Under the pieces are notes generated by a model. That model saw only the letters and a program-made list of their open reading frames with translations, was not told where the DNA came from and made no database searches. A stretch of 64,000 nucleotides of DNA from Whalleya microplaca (Eukaryota > Ascomycota > Sordariomycetes > Xylariales > Xylariaceae): contig MU385726.1 in assembly GCA_022497155.1 (NCBI GenBank), forward strand, positions 558,001-622,000, written 5' to 3'. Numbering within the stretch: the first letter of the stretch is position 1; every line of letters starts with the position of its first letter. Position numbers and translations under genes: made by a program. Below, piece after piece: positions 1 through 12,200 of the stretch.

Positions 1-607
1 GTGGAGGTTGCAGTAGCATGTGCATTGGTGTCGCGACTAGGCCCGCAAGCAGATAAGGTTCATTCAAATTTGTTTGCCATCCGGTGCAATGGTAACTTTC
101 TCGGGTACTGATGTGCGACCCCTTCAATACTACCTATGTAAACTCAATTGACAACCTGAAACCAAACGAGAATAGGAAACTCAATCCATGGTGATTTCGG
201 AATAGCCGCTCCATATCCCATGCTACCTTTTCTCGCCTACCCCTGCTAGCGACATGCAAAGCCTAGCATTTAAAATATGCTTAAAAGTACATAAGTGGTT
301 TTTTAAAGGTGAAGTATATTACAGAAAGAAGACTAAGTATTCCCAAGAGCACTTGAGGCTATACACGGGATGTGTGTAGATAGTCCAACCGAATATCGTT
401 GGAAACGGCAATACATCTGTACTTTACAGGTAGGCTTGACATGCTTAGGTAGTATATGCTATTAAATACGGTCAAGACCTCTTAACCGGCTTATTGATCT
501 ACATTATATATATATATGGTATAGTAGGTTGGCCGTGACTTCGTAAGGGCAGACTCAGAGCCCGGCTGTCTAAGACAAAGATCCCGCTTGTCTCAACTTC
601 TGTCTTT
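1..607. other. Non-coding flank at window start
   Basis: No convincing gene. AT-rich sequence with a short TA dinucleotide run near 504-518. It lies 3' of the SGNH hydrolase gene, whose stop is at 608-610, so it should contain that gene's 3' UTR. Confidence 0.5.
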
Positions 608-1795
608 TTAGAAGAGCTGTCTGGGATGCCGCCTCAATTTAGTATTGTCTGCGCGCTGCTCCTCGCGCTGCTCCTTCATCTTTTTTAATTCCGCCACCAT
701 CTTGCTGATTTCTGCCTGTTCAGCCGCCTCTGTCGCGTTATTCAGCATCTGTTTCTCCTCGAACCAGCTCATGTAGTCTTTGTCTTTGCGCTCATCGTCG
801 CCGTCATCGAGTATTCCCGCGACTGGCTCAGGAGGCTGCAAAAAGCCTTTGGCATCCGCCTCCACGATGGCGTCATACATCTTGGTCGCCATCATCTCAT
901 AGCCAGCAGTCCCGGGGTGCATACCGTCGGAAGCTAGGTTGCCGTCTTGGATTCCATCGGGCCCCTGTAGTTCGGCTAACACGACTGGCTTTCCCTGCGC
1001 TTTATATATCTTCGCAAGCCTCCTGATCTGGGGGTTGACACGCCAGACGTCCTCTCTCCCATTAAAGCGCTTATCCCAGGTAGGGAGAATAGTGCAGACG
1101 ATAACGGTCGACCTCGGCGAGGCTTCTAGCAGATACTCGACTAGCGCATCATACCGCTTATAAAAGTTGTCGATGTCGACGTGCTGGAAGCAATCGTTGG
1201 ATCCAGCGTTGACAAGGAAGAGGTTGGGCTTCGATTTCGGTACAGCGTTCTTCGCATTTCCATGAATAGTGGAGGTGACCACGCCCGGATAAGCTTCGAT
1301 ATCGTTATCCGTCATGTTCCCGAGACGCTGCGTGCCGACGAAGTTGACCTTGTTGCCGACGTCCATCAGCTTCTGGCGAAGGGGGCGACGGAAGCCATTG
1401 TTATCAATGCCTTCTTCGGGGCTGTCTCCACGGGTGGTGGATGCGCCCAGGGCCATAATGCGAAGGGGTATACCCTTGGCGAGCGGCGCCTCATAGCCAG
1501 GTCGTGCGTATGGCTTCGTCTTCACGGTACTGCTGGAAGCACCGCTCGCCAACTCGCTGGGGAAGGCAGGGGCGAATGTTGTGTTGGAGGGAACATCGGT
1601 TGAGGGATATGAGACACGGACTGTGCCGTTACCGGTGACATAGGTAACGCCGGCCTTGAGGTTATCACCTAGACCATCTAATTTGTGCGACCATTCATTG
1701 TCGACATTAACAGCTCCAGAGAAGAGTAATGCTATATGAGTGGTTTCAAAATTAGTTGGTGGTTCATGGAATAGAAGCTTCATGCCGACTACCAT
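608..1795 (-). CDS. SGNH-fold (GDSL-type) hydrolase/esterase
   Basis: A 395-residue open frame with the blocks of the SGNH hydrolase superfamily. Block I is MALGASTTRG (about 115-123, nucleophile Ser near 119), block III is NAGSND (about 196-201), and the catalytic Asp-His block is DGMHPG (about 290-295). The layout is closest to fungal CE3-like acetyl-xylan-esterase-type SGNH proteins, but the substrate cannot be read from sequence. Family members normally carry a signal peptide. The start used (ATG at 1795; another ATG at 1783) gives no clear one, so a 5' exon may be missing or the protein may be intracellular. After the catalytic domain comes an unusual charged, Glu/Lys/Gln-rich helical tail (about 335-395). 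The enzyme class is fairly sure; the N-terminus is not. Confidence 0.8.
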   Translation of the reverse strand: MVVGMKLLFHEPPTNFETTHIALLFSGAVNVDNEWSHKLDGLGDNLKAGVTYVTGNGTVRVSYPSTDVPSNTTFAPAFPSELASGASSSTVKTKPYARPGYEAPLAKGIPLRIMALGASTTRGDSPEEGIDNNGFRRPLRQKLMDVGNKVNFVGTQRLGNMTDNDIEAYPGVVTSTIHGNAKNAVPKSKPNLFLVNAGSNDCFQHVDIDNFYKRYDALVEYLLEASPRSTVIVCTILPTWDKRFNGREDVWRVNPQIRRLAKIYKAQGKPVVLAELQGPDGIQDGNLASDGMHPGTAGYEMMATKMYDAIVEADAKGFLQPPEPVAGILDDGDDERKDKDYMSWFEEKQMLNNATEAAEQAEISKMVAELKKMKEQREEQRADNTKLRRHPRQLF

Positions 1796-2391
1796 AACGT
1801 ACCGATAAATATTAATGGCAAGCCCAAAAAGATGAGCATGCGCCTCCTGGCCAGGACCATCGAAACGTACGGGCTTGAGGCAATTTGACGGGGGATTTTG
1901 TCCATATCTCTCGGTGTCTTTTTCCTATCGCGATAGGGTAAAACCAAGGTGTCAGGTAATACAATCACCTGCTATCCCCCGCGGCACTGTGGAATTAGGT
2001 TCGTTCGTTCGTTCTCGTTCGCTGTCTATGTGCAAATATTCGACGTCGAGCCAAGCAAAGAAGCAGAAAAAGAAAACAGGAATACCAAAGGAGAGAATAA
2101 GTGAAGTGAGAGCGAGCCGGGAAGACAAATGGCGCAACCTAACCTAGTGTCGAGCGTCCAACATCGTGGGATTGGAAGATTGAACGATTGAATGGAGGGA
2201 CTCCCGCGTTGGAGGAGGACTACGTAGTCGATAAAAAGCGGCCGCCAAGGACCGCCCCTTATTTTTATTCAAGATGCAACACGAATAGGATCAACACTGT
2301 CTGATGCCGTTCTTTCCGTCTTTTTGCCAAGAAGCTCACGCCAAGATGTTGGCGTGCCAGACCCCGAGATCGTCGTTGTGTTTGGGTGAGT

Positions 2392-2420
2392 CTGGGTGGC
2401 TATGGGTGGCTATGAGTGGC
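2392..2420. repeat. Short tandem repeat (TGGGTGGCTA-like)
   Basis: Three head-to-tail copies of a ten-base unit close to TGGGTGGCTA, the last diverged (TGAGTGGC). Non-coding microrepeat. Confidence 0.6.
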
Positions 2421-5400
2421 CCGGCCGCTGGGTTGTGTGATTGACAATAAGCTCGCTTCTCGAGCCGTTTTGCCTCCAGGTGGTTCGCGTATCAGATGGC
2501 GGGTGGGGAATAGAGATGTTTCTCAGAGAGGGCCTACATGTAGATAGGACGGTTTGCGAAACAGAGCAACCTTATACTATTGCGTATTCTCGCAGCCGAT
2601 GTAGCTGCGTAGGGGGATCTGAGGATTTATCGGGGTTTAGACGAGGGACTCGTCATCACTTAGCCAGATGCGGTATCATGGAAAGTTTCAAGGTCCAAGC
2701 TGCAGAAGGTCAATTCCTTCGGTTAAGTTAGCACTCCTTGCGCCACTAAATTAGACCGGGGCAGGACGGGGTTAGCCACTCGGCCTCCCACTCTGCCTCC
2801 CACTCTGCCACTGTCCACCTGCCTGTCAGGACCTGGCCAGCGCTGCCAGCCCGGTAAGTGCCAGGCCGCTTACCGGACTATGGCAGCTAGCTACGGACCT
2901 ACACGTACCTACTCCCTACGGTAAATTCCTTATCAACGAATAGGTTTATGTAGTAATAACGGAACGCGGTGGATGCGGGCAGTCCAATAAATGAAATCTC
3001 TTCTTTGTGTAAAGCTGTCTCCTGAAATTATTAGGTCCACAAAGTTCGTTCTCTCATGCACGATGCTGACGATGCTGACAACGATGGCCTCGTATGGATA
3101 ATGTATACTGAACCATGTGTGCTAGCTGGCTAGGTGATTCGAACCGCAACTTCAATACCATATTTGGTGATAGGTTAATACGTCGGGTCCGCAGCCTACA
3201 TTCATCAGTACATCCATATTCCCCAAGTTAAGCTAAGCTAGAGTGCTACATATTACTATATGCGCATGTCAGACCACTTGACCTTTTACCAACCAAAAAG
3301 CATCATATTTTAAGAGCATTGCCTATATTCAATCAATGTGGCAAGAGGACGGCAGAGATCATCGAATGGCACATCACGAAACAAGATGCCTCCACAATCA
3401 AGGTAACCAATTTTCAGAGCTGTGGCTCAGGCAGTCAGGTGGCAAGGCAAGGAGGTAGGTAGTGGCGATATTGGGTTATCTAGAACTCCTACGCCAAGAT
3501 GACAACCTTATATTATTGCATGTACATGAGCAGGGCTGGCAGGGTAGCGAATCAACGTCCACGTATCATAAGCTAATAGTATCTCTTTTTGTGAGGCAGG
3601 CAGCAGGTCCTTGTTAGCCAACAAATAGCAGCAGGTCTGCCCTTACCGTTCTCTGCTGCGTCTCAAGGGGTGTTGGCTGCAAGACTTCTCTGGGCGCAAT
3701 AGCTTATAATAAGTGAAATCTCGGTGAGATGTCAGTTTTAAGCTTGATATGCTTCTGCATTTACATGGAGATTAGGGAACTACGTCAGTTGAGGGGCGAT
3801 GAAAATACAATATGGATATGTAGATCTGGACTAATGCCATCTTTTACTAGCGCCCTTACTTAACCAGATGTTCTATACCTGTCACGATTGAAAGTGAGTG
3901 CAGGGGTATCCCACACCTATAAGACACAGTGTTATACCTAGGTAGTCAGTTAAGGCATGGGCATTCAGTCTACACCAGCTTCAGATAATCAAGTATTGTA
4001 TTTATATGTGCCTGAACAACGCATTGTCGGATAAAAAGCCCAGAAGTCAAACAACCTAGGGATTATGAAGCATTGAGACTTCATGATATGGCTCCAGATG
4101 CTTACCGATTCGGTGCTTTAGTCAACAGTTGGGAGGTGGTGGTTGAGTGGACATGAACAGTACACATCACGTAAGACCTGGACTGAAAGAAGTCGACAAT
4201 TGTAAGGGCGACATGAAAGAAAGTTATGTAAGCCTATTGTATAGGTTAGTACTGTGACTCTTAAAACATGTTCTGGTACTGTAAAAAAAAATCTCATCTT
4301 AATCATATCTACAATTGTTCATCATGCCTTACTGCTCAGTATTGGAATGAGATATATATAATCATCAAGACTCGAAATTCAATGGAAGGACTAAATCAAA
4401 CTTCATTACTGAAGAAAACTGCACAAATTACCTTTCATGTGTAACTTCTAAGCTTACACGGCCTATACCACCAAAGCATGCAGCAATTGTCGCTTGGTTC
4501 TGGTGTTGCAAATGGCGATGCGGTTTGATCTGTGCTGCGCATCAATTCACAGTGGCTTCCTTATCGTCTAGGGGTGGCAGCATGATCTTGAATCCATATA
4601 TAGCTCTCCAGCCTCGCATTTTGAAATTTAGGGAGAAGCTTGTGCTTCTGGAGAAATCAATAACAACGTGTAATGCAATCCTGTATGTTGTACTCCAGAT
4701 CAGCCATCCATGGATGTTACCTCGGTATGACCAACGTGTGCCTGAAATACGAACCTTACAGTAACACCAGTACGGTTTGATTATCCAATATGTGTGGCTC
4801 TTCTAGGTCTGTGAGTGATCATGGTTGTGTCAAAGAGTTGGTATTTGTAGAAAGGGCACATTGACACCTCCCACCTCCGTCTCTCCTTCCCCCTATCCTG
4901 AGATCGCTCTTTCACATGGGTAAATCAAGCTTGAAAGGGAAACTGTCGGTGTTCTTTGTGCTGTAACGGGACCGGATAGAGTACGATATCATAAATTACC
5001 TCCAAGCAGGTACCCGAAGTCTAGATGGGCATTATGTTGAGTAAAAGTTACCTAGTACATGTGTTTACGAATACAATTTATATTGGCTCGTCACAGTTCA
5101 AATCAACTTTCCTTATATGACACCTCCTAGGGACGGTCTTACTACCTGGGTCTTCATTTGCCTTCGATCTTTCAAGAAGAGAATCATGGCAACTGCCACA
5201 AGAAAACGGGCCATATCAAGACAACCGTCTTATGTACATTGTGGACATGGAACTATTCACTAGTACTGTTACTGAGCTCCTAGACAAGTTACTAGCAGAT
5301 AATGGCCAGGCAGAAACATGGGAAATATACCACAAAGCTTGGAATTTTGGTGTATATCAAGAGAACTCAGCAGTGGTTATGATGCCACAGTACAAATACT

Positions 5401-6510
5401 CATATACTTCTGATGTCTCCAATACATAACCATAGCTTCCAAAGCTTGTGAGACAACAGCAAATTTCGAACGTGATAGCAACTTTCCGTCACCGCCCCAC
5501 GCACCTTTTGATAGTTTATGAGTGGCTAGCTCGCCAAACTCCTCCCAGAGGATAATCTGGTAAAATACCCCAAGCAAAACCAAAGAGAGAAAAGAAAACG
5601 GGACTAGACCAGCATCTACCTAGCAGGGTACCAGCGCAGTCCCAACATGGGAGTACCAGGAACGCAAGCCACTCTACAAAGACAAGTGATCAGAGTTACA
5701 GACATGTTCATCACACACAATCAGCATAGCGTAAATTCTGCGAAAGAGGTTACGAGATAGAGTCGAGCTTATACTGGAGGAGCTCACGAGAAGACTGTGG
5801 AAATCCACAGAGTTATTAATTAATGGTGTTAGTTTTGTTGACTCAGGCCAAGTTTTGAAAGGGGGCGCGAGATGTTAGTCAGGCCCTCGGAACTATTTGC
5901 CTTTACAAGAGGGAGAGGAGCATCATGGTCACAAGCAACTTATAACGGCTTATGATTAATAAACAAACCATAGATTCCTCGACAAACAGTTATAATACGA
6001 CGACGCATGAGTAGATACTGCGGTTACGAATGTGACAACTTGAGGCCGTTGCCTGCCCGTACTTCATCTGAAGCTTACGACCCCCTGATTACGGGACTTG
6101 CTGGATATGGTAATTTCGATACATTCAAGATCTCCCAGGACCGAATAAAAGCCCCCCGGTTTGCCTCAACTAGATCATGATGAGAATCTGTCACTTGAGG
6201 TTTTGTAGAGACAGCCCCGACTAGATCACATAGACTCATTAAGGATAAGATAACGCGTAGTTTCCATGACACAATAAGTCTAATTATTCAATCTGGCACT
6301 AAAAATTGGCAGAAAGAAGCCTTGAAGCTTAAGGCTTTCCCGACTTAGTGCTTCCGGCTCCCCATGACATCAATCGCGTTGGCCGACCGTAGTCTATCTT
6401 GCCATGTTGCCAGCCCATATAATCCATACCGTCAATACCAGCACATTTACTTGGCCCTTAAGCCAAGGGTCAACCACACGCGAACGCGAAATAAGAAACC
6501 CAGAACTACG

Positions 6511-6525
6511 CGTACGTACGTACGT
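6511..6525. repeat. ACGT tetranucleotide repeat
   Basis: CGTACGTACGTACGT, a self-complementary tetranucleotide repeat in non-coding sequence. Confidence 0.7.
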
Positions 6526-6732
6526 CGCGTCCATCAATCAACCAACCTCGCATCAACGAACGTAGCACACACCGGTCTGCACCAGCGTCACCGCCAACGA
6601 GGCTGGGGAATAAATAGCTGCCCCAAGCCACCAGTTAAATCGATCATTCACACTGCAACCCGGCGGGGACGGGATTGCGTACACCAGATCCACCGCCCTC
6701 GTGGAGTCGACGCCTCGTCAGCGGGTTCGTTT

Positions 6733-6764
6733 GCCAGCTAGCCAGCCAGCCAGCCAGCCAGCCA
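6733..6764. repeat. GCCA tetranucleotide microsatellite
   Basis: Six uninterrupted copies of GCCA (6741-6764) preceded by an imperfect copy. Simple repeat in the gene-poor stretch. Confidence 0.75.
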
Positions 6765-8157
6765 CAATCCTTCCGCCAGGAACTTCCCGGGGCTGGCTTG
6801 CGCGCCGGGATATATATACATATATCGAATGCGGACGGATGGAGGATTTGCGGGTCTTGCATGGCCCCATGCCGAAAGCTTAAACCGACCGACCTGGCGC
6901 GGGAACTGGGTTGAGTTGCTCCTCGAAGGTGTAGGGCTGTAAGTAAGTAAATAGAGGCTGCTCTGAATATGACATCAGCGTTCATGCGTCAACTGGCTAC
7001 TGTGTATGTGAACATGGTGAAGTGGGAGTATTGATGAACACGTAAGGTTAGAGATAGGGCAACCGCGTGTTCATCCGTAGATACTTTACTGACTGTCTTC
7101 GCGAAAATGTCTGATAATCGGCAATTTCTCTGGTGGTTCTACTTTCGACTAATGAGCTGAGGTGCGTGGTATTTTCGGGTGGTTGTGCCTCGCAAGACAT
7201 TGATACGACAGGATGAAAAAATTCAAGATATCATGATCTCGACAGGGAGAAACCTTGATAGAGACACGGTACGAAGATCCCTGTAGAGTAGCATCAATCC
7301 GTAATTTCGGGTGTTGTCATGCATTTCAACTGACATATATATATAATATGCTGTCTGGGTGTAGCAATTATTTTGACTTGCACCAGGGGCACTCACATCC
7401 CAGTTCATTTAATCTTCAGGTCATCACGTACTTGTCTGAGGTATCCTCATAAATCATCGTCAGCATTTCATATGGAATCTAATAAAACAACGCGAATATT
7501 GGCTTATGCCTTCCCTCCAGCCACTTCGCACCCACCTCGCACCCACCCCGAGCCTGAACTAGAATGTGTCTCTGACCAGACATGCGTTCCATGAGTAGTT
7601 GCACATCAGGAGCCTAGCCGTGTCCGTGGTCCACAAGACGATCGATACCATGCAGACAAAAAGAACCTAAGTACACGAATTGAAGATGAATCGATTGTTT
7701 AAATCAAAAGGGCCAGACTTATGTAATGTATGCATCGCAGGTAGTCGACGTACAGGTTGGTTGATGAATACCGGCAAGTCTTGCCCCAAGGAATAAGAGC
7801 CAGATTCCTTGACTGCCGAATGCAACCGATGTAAGCCTGGCAACGAAGTGAAAAAAATGCTGAAAAATCCATGAGTGCCTTCTCCTTTTCCCTCATCCCC
7901 ATCACGCCTAGAATCCCTGGGTCGCCGCCATCATGAAGATGCGAGGATGAGTTTGCGCAGGTGTTGCCAACAATGGACGATACCACCCTGATTGCAGGGC
8001 ACGGAAGACAGAAATAGGGGTTGCTGGTGAGACAGAACTTGTGTACAAATACAATACACGATGAGGTTGGAAGGCGAATATCATTGTTGCTAGTTGACTT
8101 TGTCTCTACTAGCTAGGTGCCATTGAATAGGCGACAAAAACGTTCGGTATAGTTGGA

Positions 8158-9200
8158 TTATACGACCACAGAGGCCTTACCCAGAGGGGAGAGAACGTTG
8201 GTAGTGTAAGCACCGCCGATGTTACCTATATTGGTTATTAGTACAGAATTGTTAGGGAAACAGCAACAGAATTGTCACATACCTGGAGGGCCATAGTTGC
8301 AAACCATGAACCAGGCATCCATCTCGTCGTACAGAGATCCCTTAGGACAAAATTGAGCTGCACAACCTATCTCCTCAGTGGACTTCCACAGAAGCTGGCT
8401 AATATGTCCCCACGTCTTAAATGTTGACATGTCGGGCCCGTTCGAGTAGAAGTCAGGCAGGTATTTGTTGAACTCGCCGTTGTACCATTGGTCGGTTGTT
8501 GCCATCTTGATGGCGCCAACATCGCCCAGGTTTCTCGCTCCATCACTTGTGCCCCATGTGGCTAAGTTCTGACCGTAGCCCTTGTCACCCTCATCCCTAG
8601 ACACATGTTAGAATTTTAGACACTGCAAGCTCATTGGGAAACAAACATGTCATGAAGGTTGTTGCACTTGGCAGCAGTGATCTCGGCATAACCGGCAAGC
8701 TTGTCGCTCCATTTCACCAGAGGAGAGGTGTGGTTCAGACGGTGAATGTTGTGATGGAACACAGCGTTGCCGGGAAAGTCATCATCGGCAGGCTCAGTAG
8801 GCTCTGCATCAGATTCCGTCGTGGAAGATGCAGACACGACTGCGGACGCGACTGCCGAGGCAGACACCTGAGGCTGAGGAATGGTCTCCTCAGTAGTCGG
8901 CTGAGCAGCGGCCTGAGCGGTCGCCTCAGCGGTCTCGGTGACGATAACTACGGAGCGCTGCGACTGGGTCGGGGTCGGGGCCGGGGCCTCCACCACTGTA
9001 GTAACCACCTCCTCGGCCTTTGAAGATATAGGTCGGTGCTTGTTTCCCCAGAAAGCGGTGGGCTTAGAAGTCTCCTCAGAGTCTGTGACAGTGACAGTTG
9101 TGTAGTCCATAACTACGCTAGTCTCCAACTTCCGCTTCGCAAGAGGTGTGCTCACAGCCAAAGCTGCGCTGCACGCAGCAATGAAAATCGAGGACTTCAT
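8158..9200 (-). CDS. Secreted CAP/PR-1-like protein (SCP domain)
   Basis: Three exons (9200-8647, 8596-8283, 8225-8158; introns of 50 and 57 bp) give a 311-residue protein. Residues 1 to about 18 form a signal peptide, followed by a Lys-Arg site and a Ser/Thr/Ala/Pro-rich linker (about 25-140) likely to be O-glycosylated. The CAP domain (about 142-305) shows the family blocks FHHNIHR, KCNNLHD, YGQNLATWG, GHISQLLWKSTEEIGCA and FMVCNYGPPGNIGG. CAP proteins of fungi (yeast Pry family) bind sterols or lipids outside the cell; some plant-associated members act at the host interface. That this one does so is inference. Both splice joins restore conserved CAP motifs, which supports the model. Confidence 0.9.
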
Positions 9201-12200
9201 TTTGCTGTAATATTAGGTCGAATATTGCTCGTAACAAAGGACTGTATTATATGTGAGTATTGTATTTACTATTACCCTAGGGTGAATAAATGAGTGTATG
9301 AAGGGAAAAAAAAGGCGTTAATGAGCGGAACTTTGAATGTGGTATACCAAGAACCAAGGCTTGGGGGGAATGATGCAAAATTTAAGACAGACTGAAGTGA
9401 GAGGAACAATGAGCGGGTGGTGAATGTCAAGTGAGTCCAGATTTATTTTACTATTATTTTGTTTGTGGGCATATCTTGGTCATGATGACTAGTCCACCTG
9501 ACATATATGTCTCTGCTTTGTTGGGAAATTGGGCTTTGTTGACGGCGGGTATTGACAAATGATGCATGCCTTTGTGATGCTCGGCAACGAAAATAGCTGG
9601 TGGCAAACTTGGAAGGTTCGAAATCAACAACGAAATTTAATAGCCACATACCTTGTTGTCTTGTCCTGGCCCAAAGTCTAGGATTTGGTGTAAGTCGAGG
9701 CTTAGGGAAACGACGGACTTTTCAGATCCAGCTGGTGGCGAGGATAGTTAACTTATAGCGATGAGATCGCGATTATGTTCGGCACCAACGATGGACAGGT
9801 TGAAGTCGAACGAGTGTGGTTAGACAGCACAAGGCTTGTTCGACAGTCGTCTTCTAGTTTAGATCCCGAGGTTGATGCTGTCTAGAGCAGGTGGGATGAA
9901 CAAGGGCGGCTGGCGTCCTAGTAAGGAATGACACAAAAACGCAGTGAATGAGTGAAGGAACCGAGTCAGTTGATCGATTCGAGACAACGGGATATATTTT
10001 CCAGGCCGTTGAGACAGGTCGTCAAGGCGAGACCAGAGTGAGCGAGGATTGGTGGTATTTCAATGACTGGAAGTACGCCAAGGCGGACGCGCGAATGAGT
10101 GAGGGTGGTTGGTCGGACTTGAGAAGTCTTACGAGTCACAAATCGGAGGCAGGCCAAACCTGGGGGTGGAGGGAAAATGGAAAGAGAGAAAAAAAACAGT
10201 CGAGTGGGCAGGAAGGAGAGATGTACTCAAGGAATGAACGGACCTGGCCAAAGTTTGAAGGTGTGAGAAGGTGAATAGAAGAAATTGGGTATTCTGGTCG
10301 AGGAAAATGACGGGACGACCAAAGAATAGGGATACAAGCGATTACAAGTTTGATAGGGGTGTGGGGCAATGTAAAAGGTACGGTACTGCGTACTGGGGTA
10401 CGCTAGTCTAAGTATGTAGACCGCTGGACCTGCGCTGTACCTACTACGTATACGAGCTGTCGATCTCTACCTTAGTGTCATTCATAGGGCAGGTACCTTA
10501 CTGTACACATACAGTGTTTGACGGGGTGATTCTAGCATTTTTTGTTGTTCTCGCCGTAAGGCCTTCACCTTCTGTTAGGTACATACATAACTAATGACTG
10601 TACTAGTGATTCCATTGCCATCTCCCAAGTGACGGCCCAATTATGTATATGTGACACGCTTTTTGACTTCGGGATCTCAAGATTGCTAGGTAGGTACCAA
10701 CGTGTATGCATGTACGAAATTGCTTCTGGAAGTCTGAAATTTGGGCTAAGTTCAGTAGTATAGCAGGGGATAGCCTGAACTGCGAAGGATGACTTTAATA
10801 TCAGTTACAAGATAGTATACTGTTAGTGTTCACGGCACTTTGCTTTATTGTCGCAGTCTTATAAGTTGCCCTAGCTATGTGTAATTATCTCTTACGGCCT
10901 GTAATATATCCAAATACAGGCAAACTGAACTAATTGCATCGCACAAATCAGGATGTTATACAGAAAAAGACTATCTTTGTTCTCGAACTGATGGACGGCT
11001 TCGATAACTTCGGTACAGATAATAATGCAAGTGGGTAAACAGCTTCATGTATGTAAGTCAAGAGAGATGGACCGATAAGGTTTGTCAATTAAATAGTTAT
11101 CTGTTGGGCATATGCTTCATGAATCTAGACATCGCGATGTTGGATTTTCGTGCTTGATGATGGGAATAAATTACTACTAGTACATCTTATTCAGTACATA
11201 ACGTCATGTTTCTTCCACGGGAAGATAAATTGATCGACGTAGTGTGTCCATACACAGTACTGGATGGCCTATCAGAATCATTGGGAGAATGTGATGTGCA
11301 AGCTGTAGCATGGGGCCGGGCGGGTTCCTAGGTCTTAGTATCCTCGTATTAATTCAAAAGTGACCCTTTTTTACAACATCTCAACTTCTCCCTAATCCGG
11401 TCTTGTTGAAGAATACTGTATTTGTGGCACTTGATTGATATTATTCTTTCTTGTATTCAAAGCATTCTTAATCTATTTCGTGTCGTACATCTCGTCCTTC
11501 TTGTAGGTTGGCATTTGAATGTTGGTTTCTCCTTTTTAGACCGCATGGTGTGTCCCTGAACTTTCCCTGAACAGCCAGTAATTGGGGATCTCTAGTTTGT
11601 TTCCCACCCCTGCAGAGAATCCGGTACCTTGCAGAATTGTTCCCCTTTCCCGCTCGTCACGGGTTACCAAGCGCGGGGCTAACAGAATATGCCCCAGAAC
11701 GGCACTCGAGGCCTTCGATGATTCGCTGCAGCGTTTTCCACCCATCTGTGCTGCCCCTCTCTTTCAGGTACACCCCCTCTGATCCTCCTGAGTGTTCATG
11801 GCTTTCCCCCCCTACACTCCACCCTGTCAGCAGCGACTCAGCGTTGTCTGTCTGTCTGGCAACGCCTTTGCCAGCTCATCAGCCCGCCAGCCCGCGCGCC
11901 TACGCAGTACCTCTGAGACAACCTTATAAAGATCAGACGAACGAGGCGCGTGGTACGTGCATAGACCTTAATTTCGGGCCACTCAGCTGGCCAGCTGGGA
12001 TGTTTCGTACCTGCCTTACCTGGGTTGACCGCGCCCGAAGTCTGGGTTATGGAATTCCTTAAACGTACGTCGCACTCCTATTTGTTACCAGGCAATCGCA
12101 GCCACGTTTATTAGAACAACTCATGTCACATCACCCCTAGTTGGATTTCAATGAATTGAATTGTCGCCTCATCTCATCAGTGCTCAGTTCCTGCCATCGA

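Larger units (their letters stand above)
1796..8157. other. Gene-poor stretch, 6.4 kb
   Basis: Only short open frames without recognisable motifs or plausible splice continuation. It holds low-complexity islands: TTCG repeats near 2000-2020, a thrice-repeated TGGGTGGCTA-like unit at 2392-2420, a CCTCCCACTCTG duplication near 2784-2810, ACGT repeats at 6511-6525 and GCCA repeats at 6733-6764. No transposon terminal repeats or transposase frame were found by eye. Confidence 0.5.

Noticed and set aside
6364..6985. Overlapping frames over the GCCA repeat
   Set aside because: The repeat keeps several frames open by chance; no domain.
11637..12062. 141-codon plus-strand frame
   Set aside because: No ATG at its start, Pro/Ser-rich composition from a pyrimidine-rich tract, no domain.
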